Of a DNA stretch of 36,469 nucleotides, positions 1 to 10,001 are shown one piece after another. A model generated the notes under the pieces. The model did no database searches, was not told where the DNA came from, and saw nothing but the letters and a program-made list of their open reading frames with translations. Location: the IMG/VR virus record IMGVR_UViG_3300024346_000229, positions 1 through 36,469 of that record; one strand, 5' to 3'. This DNA comes from a virus. Numbering within the stretch: position 1 is the stretch's first letter; every line of letters begins with the position of its first letter. The position numbers and the translations under genes were made by a program.

Positions 1-5
1 AAATA

Positions 6-3000
6 TTAAGCATACATTATCATATATATATTATATGGGTCAACAGGAGTGCCTGTATGTGTATAACACTCAATTTCTGCAATTCCCAGTATTGCAGAAA
101 CGGATGCTGTTGTGATATACGCACTAGTACCTGTATTTGAATGAGCACTGGCTTGTACAGACATGTATATAATACCAAAATTTGATAAGTTTACCGTATA
201 TTTACCCGTGGATGTACGACTTACCGATGCTATATTTAACCCTGCGGTTACTGTTACAACTCCTAAAAAATTGATATTGATAGTCACCATAGCCTTAATT
301 AATGCAAATGATGGTAATGTTTTATTAATGTTGAAAGTATTACTACTATTCCATATACCAGGTATACCACCATCTCCACCTAAAAAACTGTTATAAATAC
401 CATCTAAAGATATTCCACCTTTTAATTGTAGTGCATTATTAGATACCGATGGTAATGCATTAATTTCAACATAACGTTTTTGAGTAGAGCCTACACTAAT
501 ACCTGCTGAATTAATAGTAGTTCCTGATGTAAAAATTGCAATTTCCACATTTTTGGTTACAGTTGGATCATATGCAAAGGAAACATATCTATTATTGTTA
601 TCTGTTATACTACCACGTGCAGCACCACTATATCCAACTTCAATACCAATTGTATATGTAAATCCAATAGTAGTACTAAAACTAGCAGATAATAATTCAG
701 GTTCGAAAAACCAAAAATCTGAAACTGCTGTTTGGGTTGGTGTATAATTATCCCAACCATTCACAGTTCTTGATACAACACGAGATGAACCGACTATATT
801 ACCATTTTGTCTTACAACGAGTGAAAATGACAATGTTGCAAAACTATTATATCCCTTAGCTAGTACAAAAAATTCTCGTGGCTGTGTATATACAGTTGCT
901 GTGTACACATCAGTAGAAGGAGCTATATAAGTTGAAGATGTATTTATAGTATGTTTAGATACTGATGCTGAGTTATTTACGTATGTATTTACTCCATTTA
1001 TTGTAGGCACCGGTGTTGTATAATATAACATTTGTGATACTGTAAATGTTCTATTTGTAATGGATGACCCAACTATTACTGGTAATGTACTATTAGTATT
1101 AACATCCAATTTTACTTTTGAATTCGTATCCTTTAATGTTATTTGATTATTGGAAGAATCTAATGTTATATAGTTATTATTAGATTTCAATGTACCACCA
1201 TTAATATTCCATCCACCAATATTACCAGTTGGGGCTGATAAAACACCTTTAAATGTCGCAGTTCCTGCCGTTGATATGTAAAACTGTGGTGATGATATAA
1301 ATCCAGTAGATCCCATAGTTATAGAACCTGCTGTCGTAAATACTCCATTACTACCTTTTGTTCCACTATATATAGAATTTGAATCGATTGTCCATCCACC
1401 TAAATCTGCATTAGATGATGAAATACTACCACTAAAATATGCATCCCCAATGTTGGTAATTGCAAAGGTAGGGGTTGTGATACTACCACTAATTAAATCA
1501 ATTTCCATTCCAGTACTTGAATATGGAAATGTACCAGCTGTATAATTTTGTGATTTAATTATTCCTGTTGTAATATTATCACCGTTGATAACCGTTGTAC
1601 CTGGATTTGATCCACTTAAATTACTAAAAGTTACAATATCATTAAATTGTAATGAATTACTTGATGAAGTAAATGTTGGTACACCTACATCACTTAATGG
1701 GGATGATTCTAATACATTATAAACCGAAACCCAATATGTACCACCACCAGTAGCAATTGGTGGGGTTTTAGACCACCCACTCGTTAAATCGGTAAATGAA
1801 AAACCACTGAAATCATATAAAGATGCACTCGGTGGATTCGGTGATGGTGCACTTACAGAAGATGTATAATAATAAACATATCCTGATGTCGTTTTAACTC
1901 CACTAATACCATCAGCACCATCTGCACCAGTTTGTTGTGGATCAGACCAAGTTGATACTTGTGGTGGTAATGTATCACTTGTAAAAAATCGAGTACTTAT
2001 CCATATTGAATCACTTCCACTTGGTATTACACTTGACCATCCAATTGTTGTTGGTGTTGGTGAACTAAAACTACCACCCGTTGGTACTGTTGGTTGAGTT
2101 ACAGATCGAGTATATCCAACTCCGTTTACAATTCCTTGTCCATCCGAACCACTTGGCCCTATTGAACCACTTGGCCCAATTGAACCACTTTCTCCAGGTA
2201 AACCATCAGTTCCTTGAACAGCAACTCCAACATTGAAATTAACTATTTTTAATGGAAATCCAGTGCCCTCTGAATTGGTATATGATATATCAATAGTTCC
2301 ACTCGTACCACTTGCATTAGTTGGTGTATTTGGTGTAACAATTTCATTTGTATAAGATCCATTTGTTACTCCTGTAATTTTAAATTGATTATTAGTAAGT
2401 GTACCACTATTATAAATATAATCTCCACCACCCTCGTTAACTGAAATTGTTATATTACTCGGTGTTCCAACTGTGTTAAATAATGGATCTGAATTAACCG
2501 TTTGTGTTTGTGGTGTAACGAAAATACTTACAAGAGGGGATGCATTTTTTGATTTAGTATAACTAACTCGTTTTCTAACATCTACGGTTGTAGTATTATC
2601 ACCGGCTTTATAACGAAGTAACATATCTAATGATGCAACATCAGATGTCATATTAGAAATTCCATATGAATTTGTAGTAGGTGAAATTTCGTTTGGTGTA
2701 CAATCACTTCCTGTTATTGAAATTATATCAAATGTATTTCTATTAGTCAAACCATCATCATGAATGATTGTATTTGCACCAATATTTAAATATACAGTAC
2801 CATTTCCTTCCGCATAATCTAATGGTGTAATATATCCAGTTGAATCAGAATTAAATGAAGTCGCCTCATTTGATAAAATAACTGATAATCCATCAAAATT
2901 TATTACAGGAGAAATAGTTATTTCATCTGAAAAATTATTATTAAATTCATCGGAACCAGTGAATGAATATGTGGTTGCTGGGAATGATGTACCTGCATAT

Positions 3001-5225
3001 GATGCAGAATATTCTAATGAACTAATTGAATATAATTGAATACCACCTAAATCAGATACTAAATTTAAAGGTGGTGGTGTTCCACTTAAACTTGATGAAT
3101 TTGCAGTTATTGGTGTTATTAACGATGCCAAGTTTTTTCGTTTTACTTGAATTCTAATTTCTTGCCCACTTGGTTTAGAATTTAAAGAAGTTGGTTCGTA
3201 TATAAATTGATTTGCGTTAGAAGTTGAAAATAAATTTGGTGTATCTTCACCATCTTCAAATCGATAAATAGTTTCATATTCAGTAAATCCTGCAACTGAT
3301 GCAGTGAATGTTATTGATCCTACTGTAAATAAATCATCACTTCCTGTAAAATTACCAATCGTTAAAGTGGCTCCATTATCACTTACATTCGTTAATTCAC
3401 CAGGATATGTACCAATATATCCCACTTTTTCAATATATGTACCACTTTCATCGTATGCTCTCCAATCATATGAAACTGATCCTGTTATTAAACTTTTTGT
3501 GGTTTGAAACCCAACTTGTTGAAATATTGGATTTGCATATGATCCTGTTGTAAATCTAAATGCGGTTCTATCCGATGTAAATGTCATAGATTGGGCAGAA
3601 CCAGCTGGTGAAGTGTCATTTCCACCTGTAAAAACTTGTGAAGCATTAACATCAACTGGAATATAATTATTATTTATATCATAAAATTCAAATCTAAAAT
3701 CAAATGTTTCACTTGATAATTGTCTTGGAACATCTTGTATTAAGGAAAATTCATCAGGAGAAAATGATGTTTCAGATGATGCTCTCAAACTTACGTTTGA
3801 TATATACCAATCATCACCAACGAAATCAAACATAAGTTTTACATCACCACTAATTGATGAAATAATATTTTGATTAACGGTAACTCTCTGTAAGTATGTA
3901 TCTGAACTTGTTATATCTATAAAAGTTTGATCATTTGAACCAGAATTTATATATGCTCTTAATGTTTTTGCATCACTTGGTGTTCCATTAAAAACTACCT
4001 TAAATGATAATGTATATTCAACATCTTTTTCAATTGGAATTGTATTAACCGTTTCTAATCGTTGAATACTTCCTGATGTTGGGTTGTAATCTACGAATAT
4101 TGAATTTTGTAAGATTGTATTATTTAAACTTACAGGATGATCAATAGATGAAGTTACCCAATATGTATCTAATGTATTTTGTGTAAAATTACCAAAAGAA
4201 ACTTCATTTTCAGTACTTCCAGAAATATCTAATAATAATTCTGTGGATTCTAATTTTATATCTTGTATGAATTGATAATCACCAATTACATTTCTTGATT
4301 TTCGATACACTTTTACTCTAGCGACATCTCCAACAAAGGTTTTTAGACGTGATATTTTTATATCAGCAAACGATGAATTTATAGCAGAAGGTGTATATGT
4401 TTGATTTTCGGTATACTCAAATGTAGTTGTATATGATGATGATTCAAATGATTTTACAATATTATTTTCAGTATATGGAAAATCTACTAATACCTCTCTC
4501 TCATTTAATACCTCTTTTACGGTTGCAGAATAATTTAATGATGGAAACTCAACTATATGTTCATCAACCGAACTTGACCAAAATGAATTACCATCTGTTT
4601 TTAATTTATATGTAGTACCAGCTGTCCAATTTGATAAATTAGTTCCGTTTACTGGATATTCAGATATACCTCTTGAAATACCAGTTTGAGTTACAACTGG
4701 AATATTAATCTCAAATACTGGTTTTACAATTTCCTTAATTGTAACCAACGGCCTTTTGTAAAAACGAACTTTATCTTCATTAAACAACAATCTGTTTATT
4801 TTAAATTCCTTTTCCCATTTTACATTATATATACCATCCCATTCACTTGGCACTTTAACGGTTGTTCCATTTGAATTTATATATGATTTTGCCTCACCTA
4901 AAATAGTAATTTTACCAATACCAATAGGTGTGTCATTATATACATGAACAGCTACTAATATAGATGTACCCTCATAATATTCAGGAATACCACTCCCCGG
5001 TTCAAAATATACAGGATTTCCCTCTACATCTAGCACCTCTATCTTAATTTCGGTTGTCTCTTTTAAAAGTGGTGATCCCTCAATTAAAAATCCACATTTT
5101 CCACCTGTTAATGTTTCCTTAAATTCTGTTATTCTAAAATAATCGGAATTTGGGTTCGTATCATTGATAAATGTTTGATATTTTGATAAATTCAGTAAAG
5201 GTGAAAATTTCTTGATGATTGCCAT
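6..5225 (-). CDS. Giant tail fiber protein with collagen-like stretch
   Basis: A 1739-residue virion protein, most likely a host-contacting or central tail fiber. It is very rich in Ser, Thr, Asn and Gly with repeated beta-strand patterns. Around residues 1003-1032 there is a Gly-X-Y collagen-like run (GESGSIGPSGS), followed near 1235-1375 by LGGWTI and GGWNI repeats typical of phage fiber shafts that end in a distal domain. The first 900 residues read as serial Ig/carbohydrate-binding-like beta domains. It starts with MAIIKKFSP, 20 bases after a TATTTATA box, and is the last gene before the window edge. It has no signal peptide, as expected for a virion protein. Fiber identity rests on composition and the collagen and GGW repeats; the receptor is unknown. 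Confidence 0.75.
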   Translation of the reverse strand: MAIIKKFSPLLNLSKYQTFINDTNPNSDYFRITEFKETLTGGKCGFLIEGSPLLKETTEIKIEVLDVEGNPVYFEPGSGIPEYYEGTSILVAVHVYNDTPIGIGKITILGEAKSYINSNGTTVKVPSEWDGIYNVKWEKEFKINRLLFNEDKVRFYKRPLVTIKEIVKPVFEINIPVVTQTGISRGISEYPVNGTNLSNWTAGTTYKLKTDGNSFWSSSVDEHIVEFPSLNYSATVKEVLNEREVLVDFPYTENNIVKSFESSSYTTTFEYTENQTYTPSAINSSFADIKISRLKTFVGDVARVKVYRKSRNVIGDYQFIQDIKLESTELLLDISGSTENEVSFGNFTQNTLDTYWVTSSIDHPVSLNNTILQNSIFVDYNPTSGSIQRLETVNTIPIEKDVEYTLSFKVVFNGTPSDAKTLRAYINSGSNDQTFIDITSSDTYLQRVTVNQNIISSISGDVKLMFDFVGDDWYISNVSLRASSETSFSPDEFSLIQDVPRQLSSETFDFRFEFYDINNNYIPVDVNASQVFTGGNDTSPAGSAQSMTFTSDRTAFRFTTGSYANPIFQQVGFQTTKSLITGSVSYDWRAYDESGTYIEKVGYIGTYPGELTNVSDNGATLTIGNFTGSDDLFTVGSITFTASVAGFTEYETIYRFEDGEDTPNLFSTSNANQFIYEPTSLNSKPSGQEIRIQVKRKNLASLITPITANSSSLSGTPPPLNLVSDLGGIQLYSISSLEYSASYAGTSFPATTYSFTGSDEFNNNFSDEITISPVINFDGLSVILSNEATSFNSDSTGYITPLDYAEGNGTVYLNIGANTIIHDDGLTNRNTFDIISITGSDCTPNEISPTTNSYGISNMTSDVASLDMLLRYKAGDNTTTVDVRKRVSYTKSKNASPLVSIFVTPQTQTVNSDPLFNTVGTPSNITISVNEGGGDYIYNSGTLTNNQFKITGVTNGSYTNEIVTPNTPTNASGTSGTIDISYTNSEGTGFPLKIVNFNVGVAVQGTDGLPGESGSIGPSGSIGPSGSDGQGIVNGVGYTRSVTQPTVPTGGSFSSPTPTTIGWSSVIPSGSDSIWISTRFFTSDTLPPQVSTWSDPQQTGADGADGISGVKTTSGYVYYYTSSVSAPSPNPPSASLYDFSGFSFTDLTSGWSKTPPIATGGGTYWVSVYNVLESSPLSDVGVPTFTSSSNSLQFNDIVTFSNLSGSNPGTTVINGDNITTGIIKSQNYTAGTFPYSSTGMEIDLISGSITTPTFAITNIGDAYFSGSISSSNADLGGWTIDSNSIYSGTKGSNGVFTTAGSITMGSTGFISSPQFYISTAGTATFKGVLSAPTGNIGGWNINGGTLKSNNNYITLDSSNNQITLKDTNSKVKLDVNTNSTLPVIVGSSITNRTFTVSQMLYYTTPVPTINGVNTYVNNSASVSKHTINTSSTYIAPSTDVYTATVYTQPREFFVLAKGYNSFATLSFSLVVRQNGNIVGSSRVVSRTVNGWDNYTPTQTAVSDFWFFEPELLSASFSTTIGFTYTIGIEVGYSGAARGSITDNNNRYVSFAYDPTVTKNVEIAIFTSGTTINSAGISVGSTQKRYVEINALPSVSNNALQLKGGISLDGIYNSFLGGDGGIPGIWNSSNTFNINKTLPSFALIKAMVTININFLGVVTVTAGLNIASVSRTSTGKYTVNLSNFGIIYMSVQASAHSNTGTSAYITTASVSAILGIAEIECYTHTGTPVDPYNIYMIMYA
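2146..2190 (-). repeat. 18-base tandem repeats encoding the collagen-like run
   Basis: Two 18-base units, 2146-2163 and 2164-2181, differ at a single base, and half of a third unit follows at 2182-2190. On the coding strand each encodes a six-residue Gly-X-Y block (GSIGPS). They look like the product of slipped-strand duplication inside the fiber gene. Confidence 0.8.
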
Positions 5226-5245
5226 AGTATAATTCGTGTATATCC

Positions 5246-5254
5246 TATAAATAT
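5246..5254 (-). promoter_or_regulatory. TATTTATA box before the tail fiber gene
   Basis: On the coding strand the sequence is ATATTTATA, ending 20 bases before the fiber ATG. The same box at nearly the same distance precedes several other tail operons here. I infer a late promoter; no -33 element is obvious. Confidence 0.5.
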
Positions 5255-5264
5255 CTAATTTTAA

Positions 5265-5272
5265 TATTTATA
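5265..5272 (+). promoter_or_regulatory. TATTTATA box before the plus-strand RHH gene
   Basis: A TATTTATA sequence on the plus strand lies 25 bases before the ATG of the only plus-strand gene. With the minus-strand box at 5246 it forms a divergent pair 11 bases apart, so the two genes could be fired together. Confidence 0.45.
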
Positions 5273-5297
5273 ATTGAGAATCTAAAGAATTCTAAAG

Positions 5298-5450
5298 ATG
5301 AAAAAATACAAAATGATACAGGTAAAAGAAGAAACCCACTCCCTATTACAAAATTATTGTAAAGAGAATGGGTATACTATGAGTGGCCTCGTTCACAAAT
5401 TGATTATTGAACGAAGTATTCCTAAAAACGTATTATTTGTTAAAAAATAA
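5298..5450 (+). CDS. Small ribbon-helix-helix DNA-binding protein
   Basis: A 50-residue ORF (MKKYKMIQVKEETHSLL...). The N-terminal KMIQVKEETH segment fits a ribbon beta-strand followed by a helix (HSLLQNYCKENG), a turn (YTMSG) and a second helix (LVHKLIIERS). This is the Arc/CopG/MetJ ribbon-helix-helix layout at the usual size. It is the only gene on the plus strand and sits between the fiber and SbcDC genes. It is preceded by AAAG at -5 and a TATTTATA box at 5265. Its job is probably transcriptional repression, possibly of the flanking divergent promoter or of the nearby inverted repeat. The fold is likely; the target is inference. Confidence 0.7.
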   Translation: MKKYKMIQVKEETHSLLQNYCKENGYTMSGLVHKLIIERSIPKNVLFVKK

Positions 5451-5454
5451 TCAT

Positions 5455-5519
5455 TATATTGTTATTTTTATCTCAATAATACTATTATATGTGATTTTTG
5501 TGATATAAATAACAATATA
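5455..5519. repeat. Long inverted repeat between convergent genes
   Basis: The arms at 5455-5472 and 5502-5519 are complementary at 17 of 18 positions, separated by 29 bases. The element fills the gap between the stop of the plus-strand RHH gene and the stop of the minus-strand SbcDC gene. It may end transcription from both sides, or it may be an operator. It is entirely A+T-rich, so a classic GC-rich terminator stem is absent. Confidence 0.6.
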
Positions 5520-5520
5520 T

Positions 5521-8500
5521 TTAAAATTTCACATGTGAAAATCCATCTATTTTTTTCACTTCAATTAAATTATCAACCACATCACGCATTGAATCAATAT
5601 GTGATATTACCATTACAAAATCGAATTGAGTTTTAAGGTATGTGAATAGCATATACAATGATTGTAAATGTTCACTATCCAATGCACCAAACCCCTCATC
5701 AATTACAAGAAAGTTCGGTCTTGGTAAATTACATACATTGATTAGGGCTACACGAATTGCAATACCTGATATAAACCGTTCCATACCACTACATAACTCC
5801 AATGGCCATCTATTATCACCATATACAAGTGATGCATTGATATTTTTGCCCTCAATATCAAGTTGCATACCGAAATCTACGATTTGTCCAAGTATATTAT
5901 TTATCTCACCCTCAATCATTGGTAATGCCTTTTCAATCAACTCATATGATACACCATCTTTATTTAGAGCATTCAAATAATACTCATATAATTTAGATTG
6001 TTCCTCTAATTCTTTAACTTCTTTGATACGAGTTTGAATAACCAACTTTTGTGTTTCAATTGCAGATACTTTTCCATTTAAAGATAATAATTCGGTATTT
6101 AAACGTTTTTCCTTTGATTTAGTTTCTGTTAATGTATCTCTAACCGTTGATAATTCTTCTCTAATTAACTTATTTTTCTTGAATTGATCCTCGTTTTTAT
6201 AATATTCCTTGATTAATTCATTTTGTTGTGATAATTCGTTAGAATTTTTTATTTCATCGGTTTCAAGTGTAGATAAACGTGTAATTAAGCCAGCCAATTC
6301 ACGTTCTACTTTTGATTCTTTCGATTGAGTATCTTTTAATTCAGTCCACTGTGTTTCATAATCAGGAAGTAACTTAATCTTCTGTTTTAATTCATCATAT
6401 TCTTTTTGATGTTGTGATATTTCAGTTGCAAGTGAAATTAATGTAGATTCCCCACTTACTGTTGAATCTATCACACTTTTTGAATTTTCCAAACAAACAT
6501 CACAATCTGGATTATATTTATGCGATTTTAAATGTTCTAACTGTGAATTTGTTGATTCAAATTTAATATCCAATTTTTCAAGTTCGTTTTTAATCCGATT
6601 TAAACTCTGAATATCTTTTCGCTTACTAATCAACTCACTTTCAATTGTTTCTTCATCAAATGTATCTATAAGTTCATCTAATTGTACTTGTAATACCTCT
6701 AACTTACCAATACGTTCTTCAATTGTTTCTTTTGTAGAAATCAATTCAATTTCTTTATTAGTTAATTTGAGTTTTTGTTTTTCAAGCTGCTCAATATCAA
6801 TTATAGCAGAATTAAGTTTAATCAATTTACTATTAAGCTTAATAATTTCTTTGTTTAATTGTTCAGATTGACCAGATACTACATTTAATTCTATTTCCTT
6901 GAACTTATATTCGTTTTTATGTTGTATGTATTTAGTTTCATATGATGCCAATTGACTTGTAAAATCATCTTGTTTGAATTTTCTAATTAAAGTAGAATTA
7001 TCTTTATTTTCATCAGATGCAATTTGGTATAATTTATCAAACACATCAATTCCAATGAACTGTGATAATATTTCTTTACGTTCACTTTGTGATTTATCAA
7101 TGAAAAGTGCATTATTACCTTGTAACGATAATGTAGTTAATATGAAATCCTCAAATTTACCTAAATATTTCTCTATATTTTTATTAGTTTCTCTACGTTG
7201 TTCACCATTTAATGAGATTAATACACCATTATCATCTTTCCAGAAATTTACATCTACTTTAAGGTTTGTTTTCTTACGAGTCCACTTAGCAGTTCTTTCT
7301 ATATAATACTGAATACCATCGATTTCAAAATTAAACTTACAATAAAAACTATTTTTACGATTATTTAATATTTTTTGTGAAACATTCGTTCTTGACGTTT
7401 TATCGAATATACAAAATGATAATGCATCGAAAACCGCAGATTTACCAATCGCATTTGGTGCAAATATACCAATAATACCATGAGATTTTGTGAAATCAAT
7501 CTTATTATTCTCACCATATGAAAACATATTATCAAATTCAAAAGAAATTGGTGTCCAAAGTATATTTTCCGTGTGATTTGAATCATCTATACGTGAATTT
7601 ATATCAATATTGATATCTGTAATATGATTTAATTCATCATCTTCCAATAAGAACTGTCTTTCTAAATAATCTCGTATTAGTTGGTTCTGGAATGTTATAT
7701 CTTTAACATCACCAACGATATTTTTGTTTAATTTATGATTGGTTTTTAATTGACCTATTGTATCGGTACGTGTTACAGTTACTTCTGCTACTTTAAACAT
7801 ATGTTTTAGTTCAGTAATACGAAGTTTCATATCACTTGCAGTTGTATTGGTAAATCTCAATCGTAATCGTGGATTTTTCGGTAATTTAGTATCAATTTCA
7901 TCGTAAACCCATTGTGGAATTAAACCATCCACAACATCAATCGTTACAAATCCATAATCATTGTGAATATGATGTTCCGTATATGTACGTGACTTCACAT
8001 CCCATAATAAATAACCGTGTTTTTCAAGTAATTCACCATGATTTTGTTGTACCATCGAACCTGCGTAGGCAACCCAACGATAATGTTCACCAAAATCTTG
8101 TCTTTTGTGTATATCACCTAACATTGCCATATCAAATCCATCAAACATATCAACTGAAAATGAATTCGATGCAACCGTATATCCAACATCTGTTTGAGCT
8201 TTATTTACAGGCCCGTGAAAACAACATATTGTATTTTCACCTACTACATCTTTACCTAATGGCCAATTGTCCTTATGGTCTAATATAGAATATATTACCC
8301 ATGTTAGATTTTTAAATGGATATATTCCTGTATCTCGTAAATAATGTATTCTCGGGTTGTTTAAATTTTCAACAATTGGTGTAAGTACATCCAATCTATG
8401 TGAATTATTTAAATTACAATCGTGATTACCTGTTATAAGAAATGTTTCTCGTAATTTGGCACACTCTGTTAGCAACCAACTGATTTCCTGAACTAATTCT

Positions 8501-8694
8501 GGAGACATTTCAGTTTTGGCATGTGCAATATCTCCAGCAAGGTAAATAACAGAATTTTTTATATTATCTTGTTTAACTTGTTTGAGGAATTTTTTAAATA
8601 TCAATCGATATTCTTTGTGTCTTTGTAGATTTCGTATGTGTATATCTGCTAAATGATACACATGAGTAATATCATGTTGTGTTTCTTCAATCAT
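5521..8694 (-). CDS. Fused SbcD-SbcC (Mre11-Rad50, T4 gp47-gp46) recombination nuclease/ATPase
   Basis: One 1057-residue chain holds both halves of the DNA-end processing complex. The N-terminal metallophosphoesterase shows D17-I-H19, G54-D55, GNHD (89-92), FHG near 173 and GDIH near 193. The SMC-like ATPase half begins near residue 385. It has a Walker A APNAIGKS (near 411-418), long coiled coils, a CDVC zinc hook near 731, a CSGMER signature near 970, Walker B FLVIDEGFGALD near 1000 and a VISHID switch. The family makes 3'-tailed ends for recombination-dependent replication; in T4 the two parts are separate genes 47 and 46. The first Gly of Walker A is Ala. It is the last gene of the operon running from 9948. 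Confidence 0.92.
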   Translation of the reverse strand: MIEETQHDITHVYHLADIHIRNLQRHKEYRLIFKKFLKQVKQDNIKNSVIYLAGDIAHAKTEMSPELVQEISWLLTECAKLRETFLITGNHDCNLNNSHRLDVLTPIVENLNNPRIHYLRDTGIYPFKNLTWVIYSILDHKDNWPLGKDVVGENTICCFHGPVNKAQTDVGYTVASNSFSVDMFDGFDMAMLGDIHKRQDFGEHYRWVAYAGSMVQQNHGELLEKHGYLLWDVKSRTYTEHHIHNDYGFVTIDVVDGLIPQWVYDEIDTKLPKNPRLRLRFTNTTASDMKLRITELKHMFKVAEVTVTRTDTIGQLKTNHKLNKNIVGDVKDITFQNQLIRDYLERQFLLEDDELNHITDINIDINSRIDDSNHTENILWTPISFEFDNMFSYGENNKIDFTKSHGIIGIFAPNAIGKSAVFDALSFCIFDKTSRTNVSQKILNNRKNSFYCKFNFEIDGIQYYIERTAKWTRKKTNLKVDVNFWKDDNGVLISLNGEQRRETNKNIEKYLGKFEDFILTTLSLQGNNALFIDKSQSERKEILSQFIGIDVFDKLYQIASDENKDNSTLIRKFKQDDFTSQLASYETKYIQHKNEYKFKEIELNVVSGQSEQLNKEIIKLNSKLIKLNSAIIDIEQLEKQKLKLTNKEIELISTKETIEERIGKLEVLQVQLDELIDTFDEETIESELISKRKDIQSLNRIKNELEKLDIKFESTNSQLEHLKSHKYNPDCDVCLENSKSVIDSTVSGESTLISLATEISQHQKEYDELKQKIKLLPDYETQWTELKDTQSKESKVERELAGLITRLSTLETDEIKNSNELSQQNELIKEYYKNEDQFKKNKLIREELSTVRDTLTETKSKEKRLNTELLSLNGKVSAIETQKLVIQTRIKEVKELEEQSKLYEYYLNALNKDGVSYELIEKALPMIEGEINNILGQIVDFGMQLDIEGKNINASLVYGDNRWPLELCSGMERFISGIAIRVALINVCNLPRPNFLVIDEGFGALDSEHLQSLYMLFTYLKTQFDFVMVISHIDSMRDVVDNLIEVKKIDGFSHVKF

Positions 8695-8725
8695 AAATGA
8701 TAAATTGGGTTTATTACTACTATAA

Positions 8726-9664
8726 TTACAGATTTTTTAATTTTTGAGAAATTATATCACTATAATCAGTCAATTCTGTATTTCGTATAGTTTCTGTAAC
8801 ACTGGAAAACCCCATTTCCGAGGCATCCTTTTTTTGAGGTATTATGTTTCTTGTTCGTATTCCTTGTTGTGAGAAATAGTTAGTATAATGTAATGCCTGT
8901 TTCTGTGCATCCATATCTAACATTATGTATATATCACTAACTCCTGTTTCAAATATCTTTTTCATTAAAAGTTTTGGTATAAACTTACCGAATATAGGAA
9001 TTGCATTACGTTTTATTGACATTGCATCAAAAATTCCCTCTACCAATGTAATTGGCTCGTTCCAATTGATTTGATTTTCTAATGCAACTATATCCTTACT
9101 AACAGGTGGATTTTTGTATTTATAATCTTCATCATCATATATAGTTCTTGCTATAAAATAATTAAGTTTATTATTTTCATCATATGATGGTATTATCATT
9201 CTACCACTATATATCCCACTATTACAATAACCAATATTATAACGTATAATATCTGATTTGGTTATACCACGTTTTTTTGCGTAAATAAGAACGTGTTTGT
9301 ACAATGGGTCAAATCCTGTTGGTTCTTTTGTTAAAGATTTAAATTCTTCTGGTAACCGAAGTTCTATTTCAGATTCACCACTCGATTCCATTGTTATATA
9401 ATCATCACCGTAAATTTCTGTAATTTTTAGTAATGTATTATTTTCTACATTTAATCGTTTTAATAGTGAATATATACTTCTACCTTTAGCATCACATACC
9501 CAACAATGGAATTGTCCATTTTCAACATTCACATTCATTTTCTTTTTGTGGTGATGGCAGAATGGACAGAAATATATGTGTTCATCGATTTTCCCTCTAT
9601 CAGGAATACCAAGAACACTATTTATTATATTTAGTACTTTTTGTTTTTTGTGTAATGAAGGCAT
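8726..9664 (-). CDS. DNA primase (CHC2 zinc finger plus TOPRIM, T4 gp61-like)
   Basis: A 312-residue primase that makes RNA primers for lagging-strand synthesis. The zinc finger uses C33, C36, C54 and C57 (CPFC...CWVC). The TOPRIM core shows the conserved Glu in LVEGIFDAM near residue 205 and the DxD in IMLDMDAQ near 246. It is short compared with bacterial DnaG (about 600 residues) and lacks a C-terminal helicase-binding domain, as in T4-type primases. It lies 2 bases after the small gene ending at 9667 and 31 bases before SbcDC, so the three appear to be one operon. No helicase (gp41-like) is present in this window. Confidence 0.9.
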   Translation of the reverse strand: MPSLHKKQKVLNIINSVLGIPDRGKIDEHIYFCPFCHHHKKKMNVNVENGQFHCWVCDAKGRSIYSLLKRLNVENNTLLKITEIYGDDYITMESSGESEIELRLPEEFKSLTKEPTGFDPLYKHVLIYAKKRGITKSDIIRYNIGYCNSGIYSGRMIIPSYDENNKLNYFIARTIYDDEDYKYKNPPVSKDIVALENQINWNEPITLVEGIFDAMSIKRNAIPIFGKFIPKLLMKKIFETGVSDIYIMLDMDAQKQALHYTNYFSQQGIRTRNIIPQKKDASEMGFSSVTETIRNTELTDYSDIISQKLKNL

Positions 9665-9666
9665 AA

Positions 9667-9948
9667 TTATGGTTTACCGATATATTCAACTGTTAATGAT
9701 GCACCAATTGATAGTCTACCTATTCTAAATAATTGAGTAAATTGTTTATCTGATAGTTTACCATTTGGCATGTATTGTATTTTCAATAATCCTTTTAAAA
9801 AATTAACATCCCATTTTTTTATTTCACTGCACTCAATATCCCGTTTATCTGATAAAAGGAAATTCGTTAATTCTAACCAATTTTCTCGACATCCGATTTT
9901 CTCTAATGGTGGATATTCCCCCTTTGTAATATCATATACTTTTCCCAT
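9667..9948 (-). CDS. Hypothetical protein, first gene of the primase operon
   Basis: A 93-residue soluble protein (MGKVYDITKGEYPP...) that I do not recognise. It has no membrane segment, Cys cluster or nucleotide-binding motif. It starts 17 bases after a TATATTTA box and is followed after 2 bases by the primase gene, so it is probably translated with the replication genes. A role in replication or recombination is guilt by association only. Confidence 0.75.
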   Translation of the reverse strand: MGKVYDITKGEYPPLEKIGCRENWLELTNFLLSDKRDIECSEIKKWDVNFLKGLLKIQYMPNGKLSDKQFTQLFRIGRLSIGASLTVEYIGKP

Positions 9949-9965
9949 TCTTATAGTTTATTTTG

Positions 9966-9997
9966 TAAATATACGAAATTTAATTGGAATATCCTAA
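9966..9997 (-). promoter_or_regulatory. Early-type promoter of the primase/SbcDC operon
   Basis: On the minus strand TTAG (9997-9994) is followed by 20 bases and then TATATTTA (9973-9966), preceded by CG. The same TTnG-N20-TAnnTTTA architecture recurs at 11521, 12523, 34535 and 36214. It resembles the Bacteroidota -33 TTTG / -7 TAnnTTTG promoter. Confidence 0.6.
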
Positions 9998-10001
9998 TTA
10001 T

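Noticed and set aside
163-1000. Plus-strand ORFs inside the tail fiber gene
   Set aside because: They run antisense to a long coding frame, have low-complexity content and lack promoters. The same applies to other plus-strand ORFs across the window.
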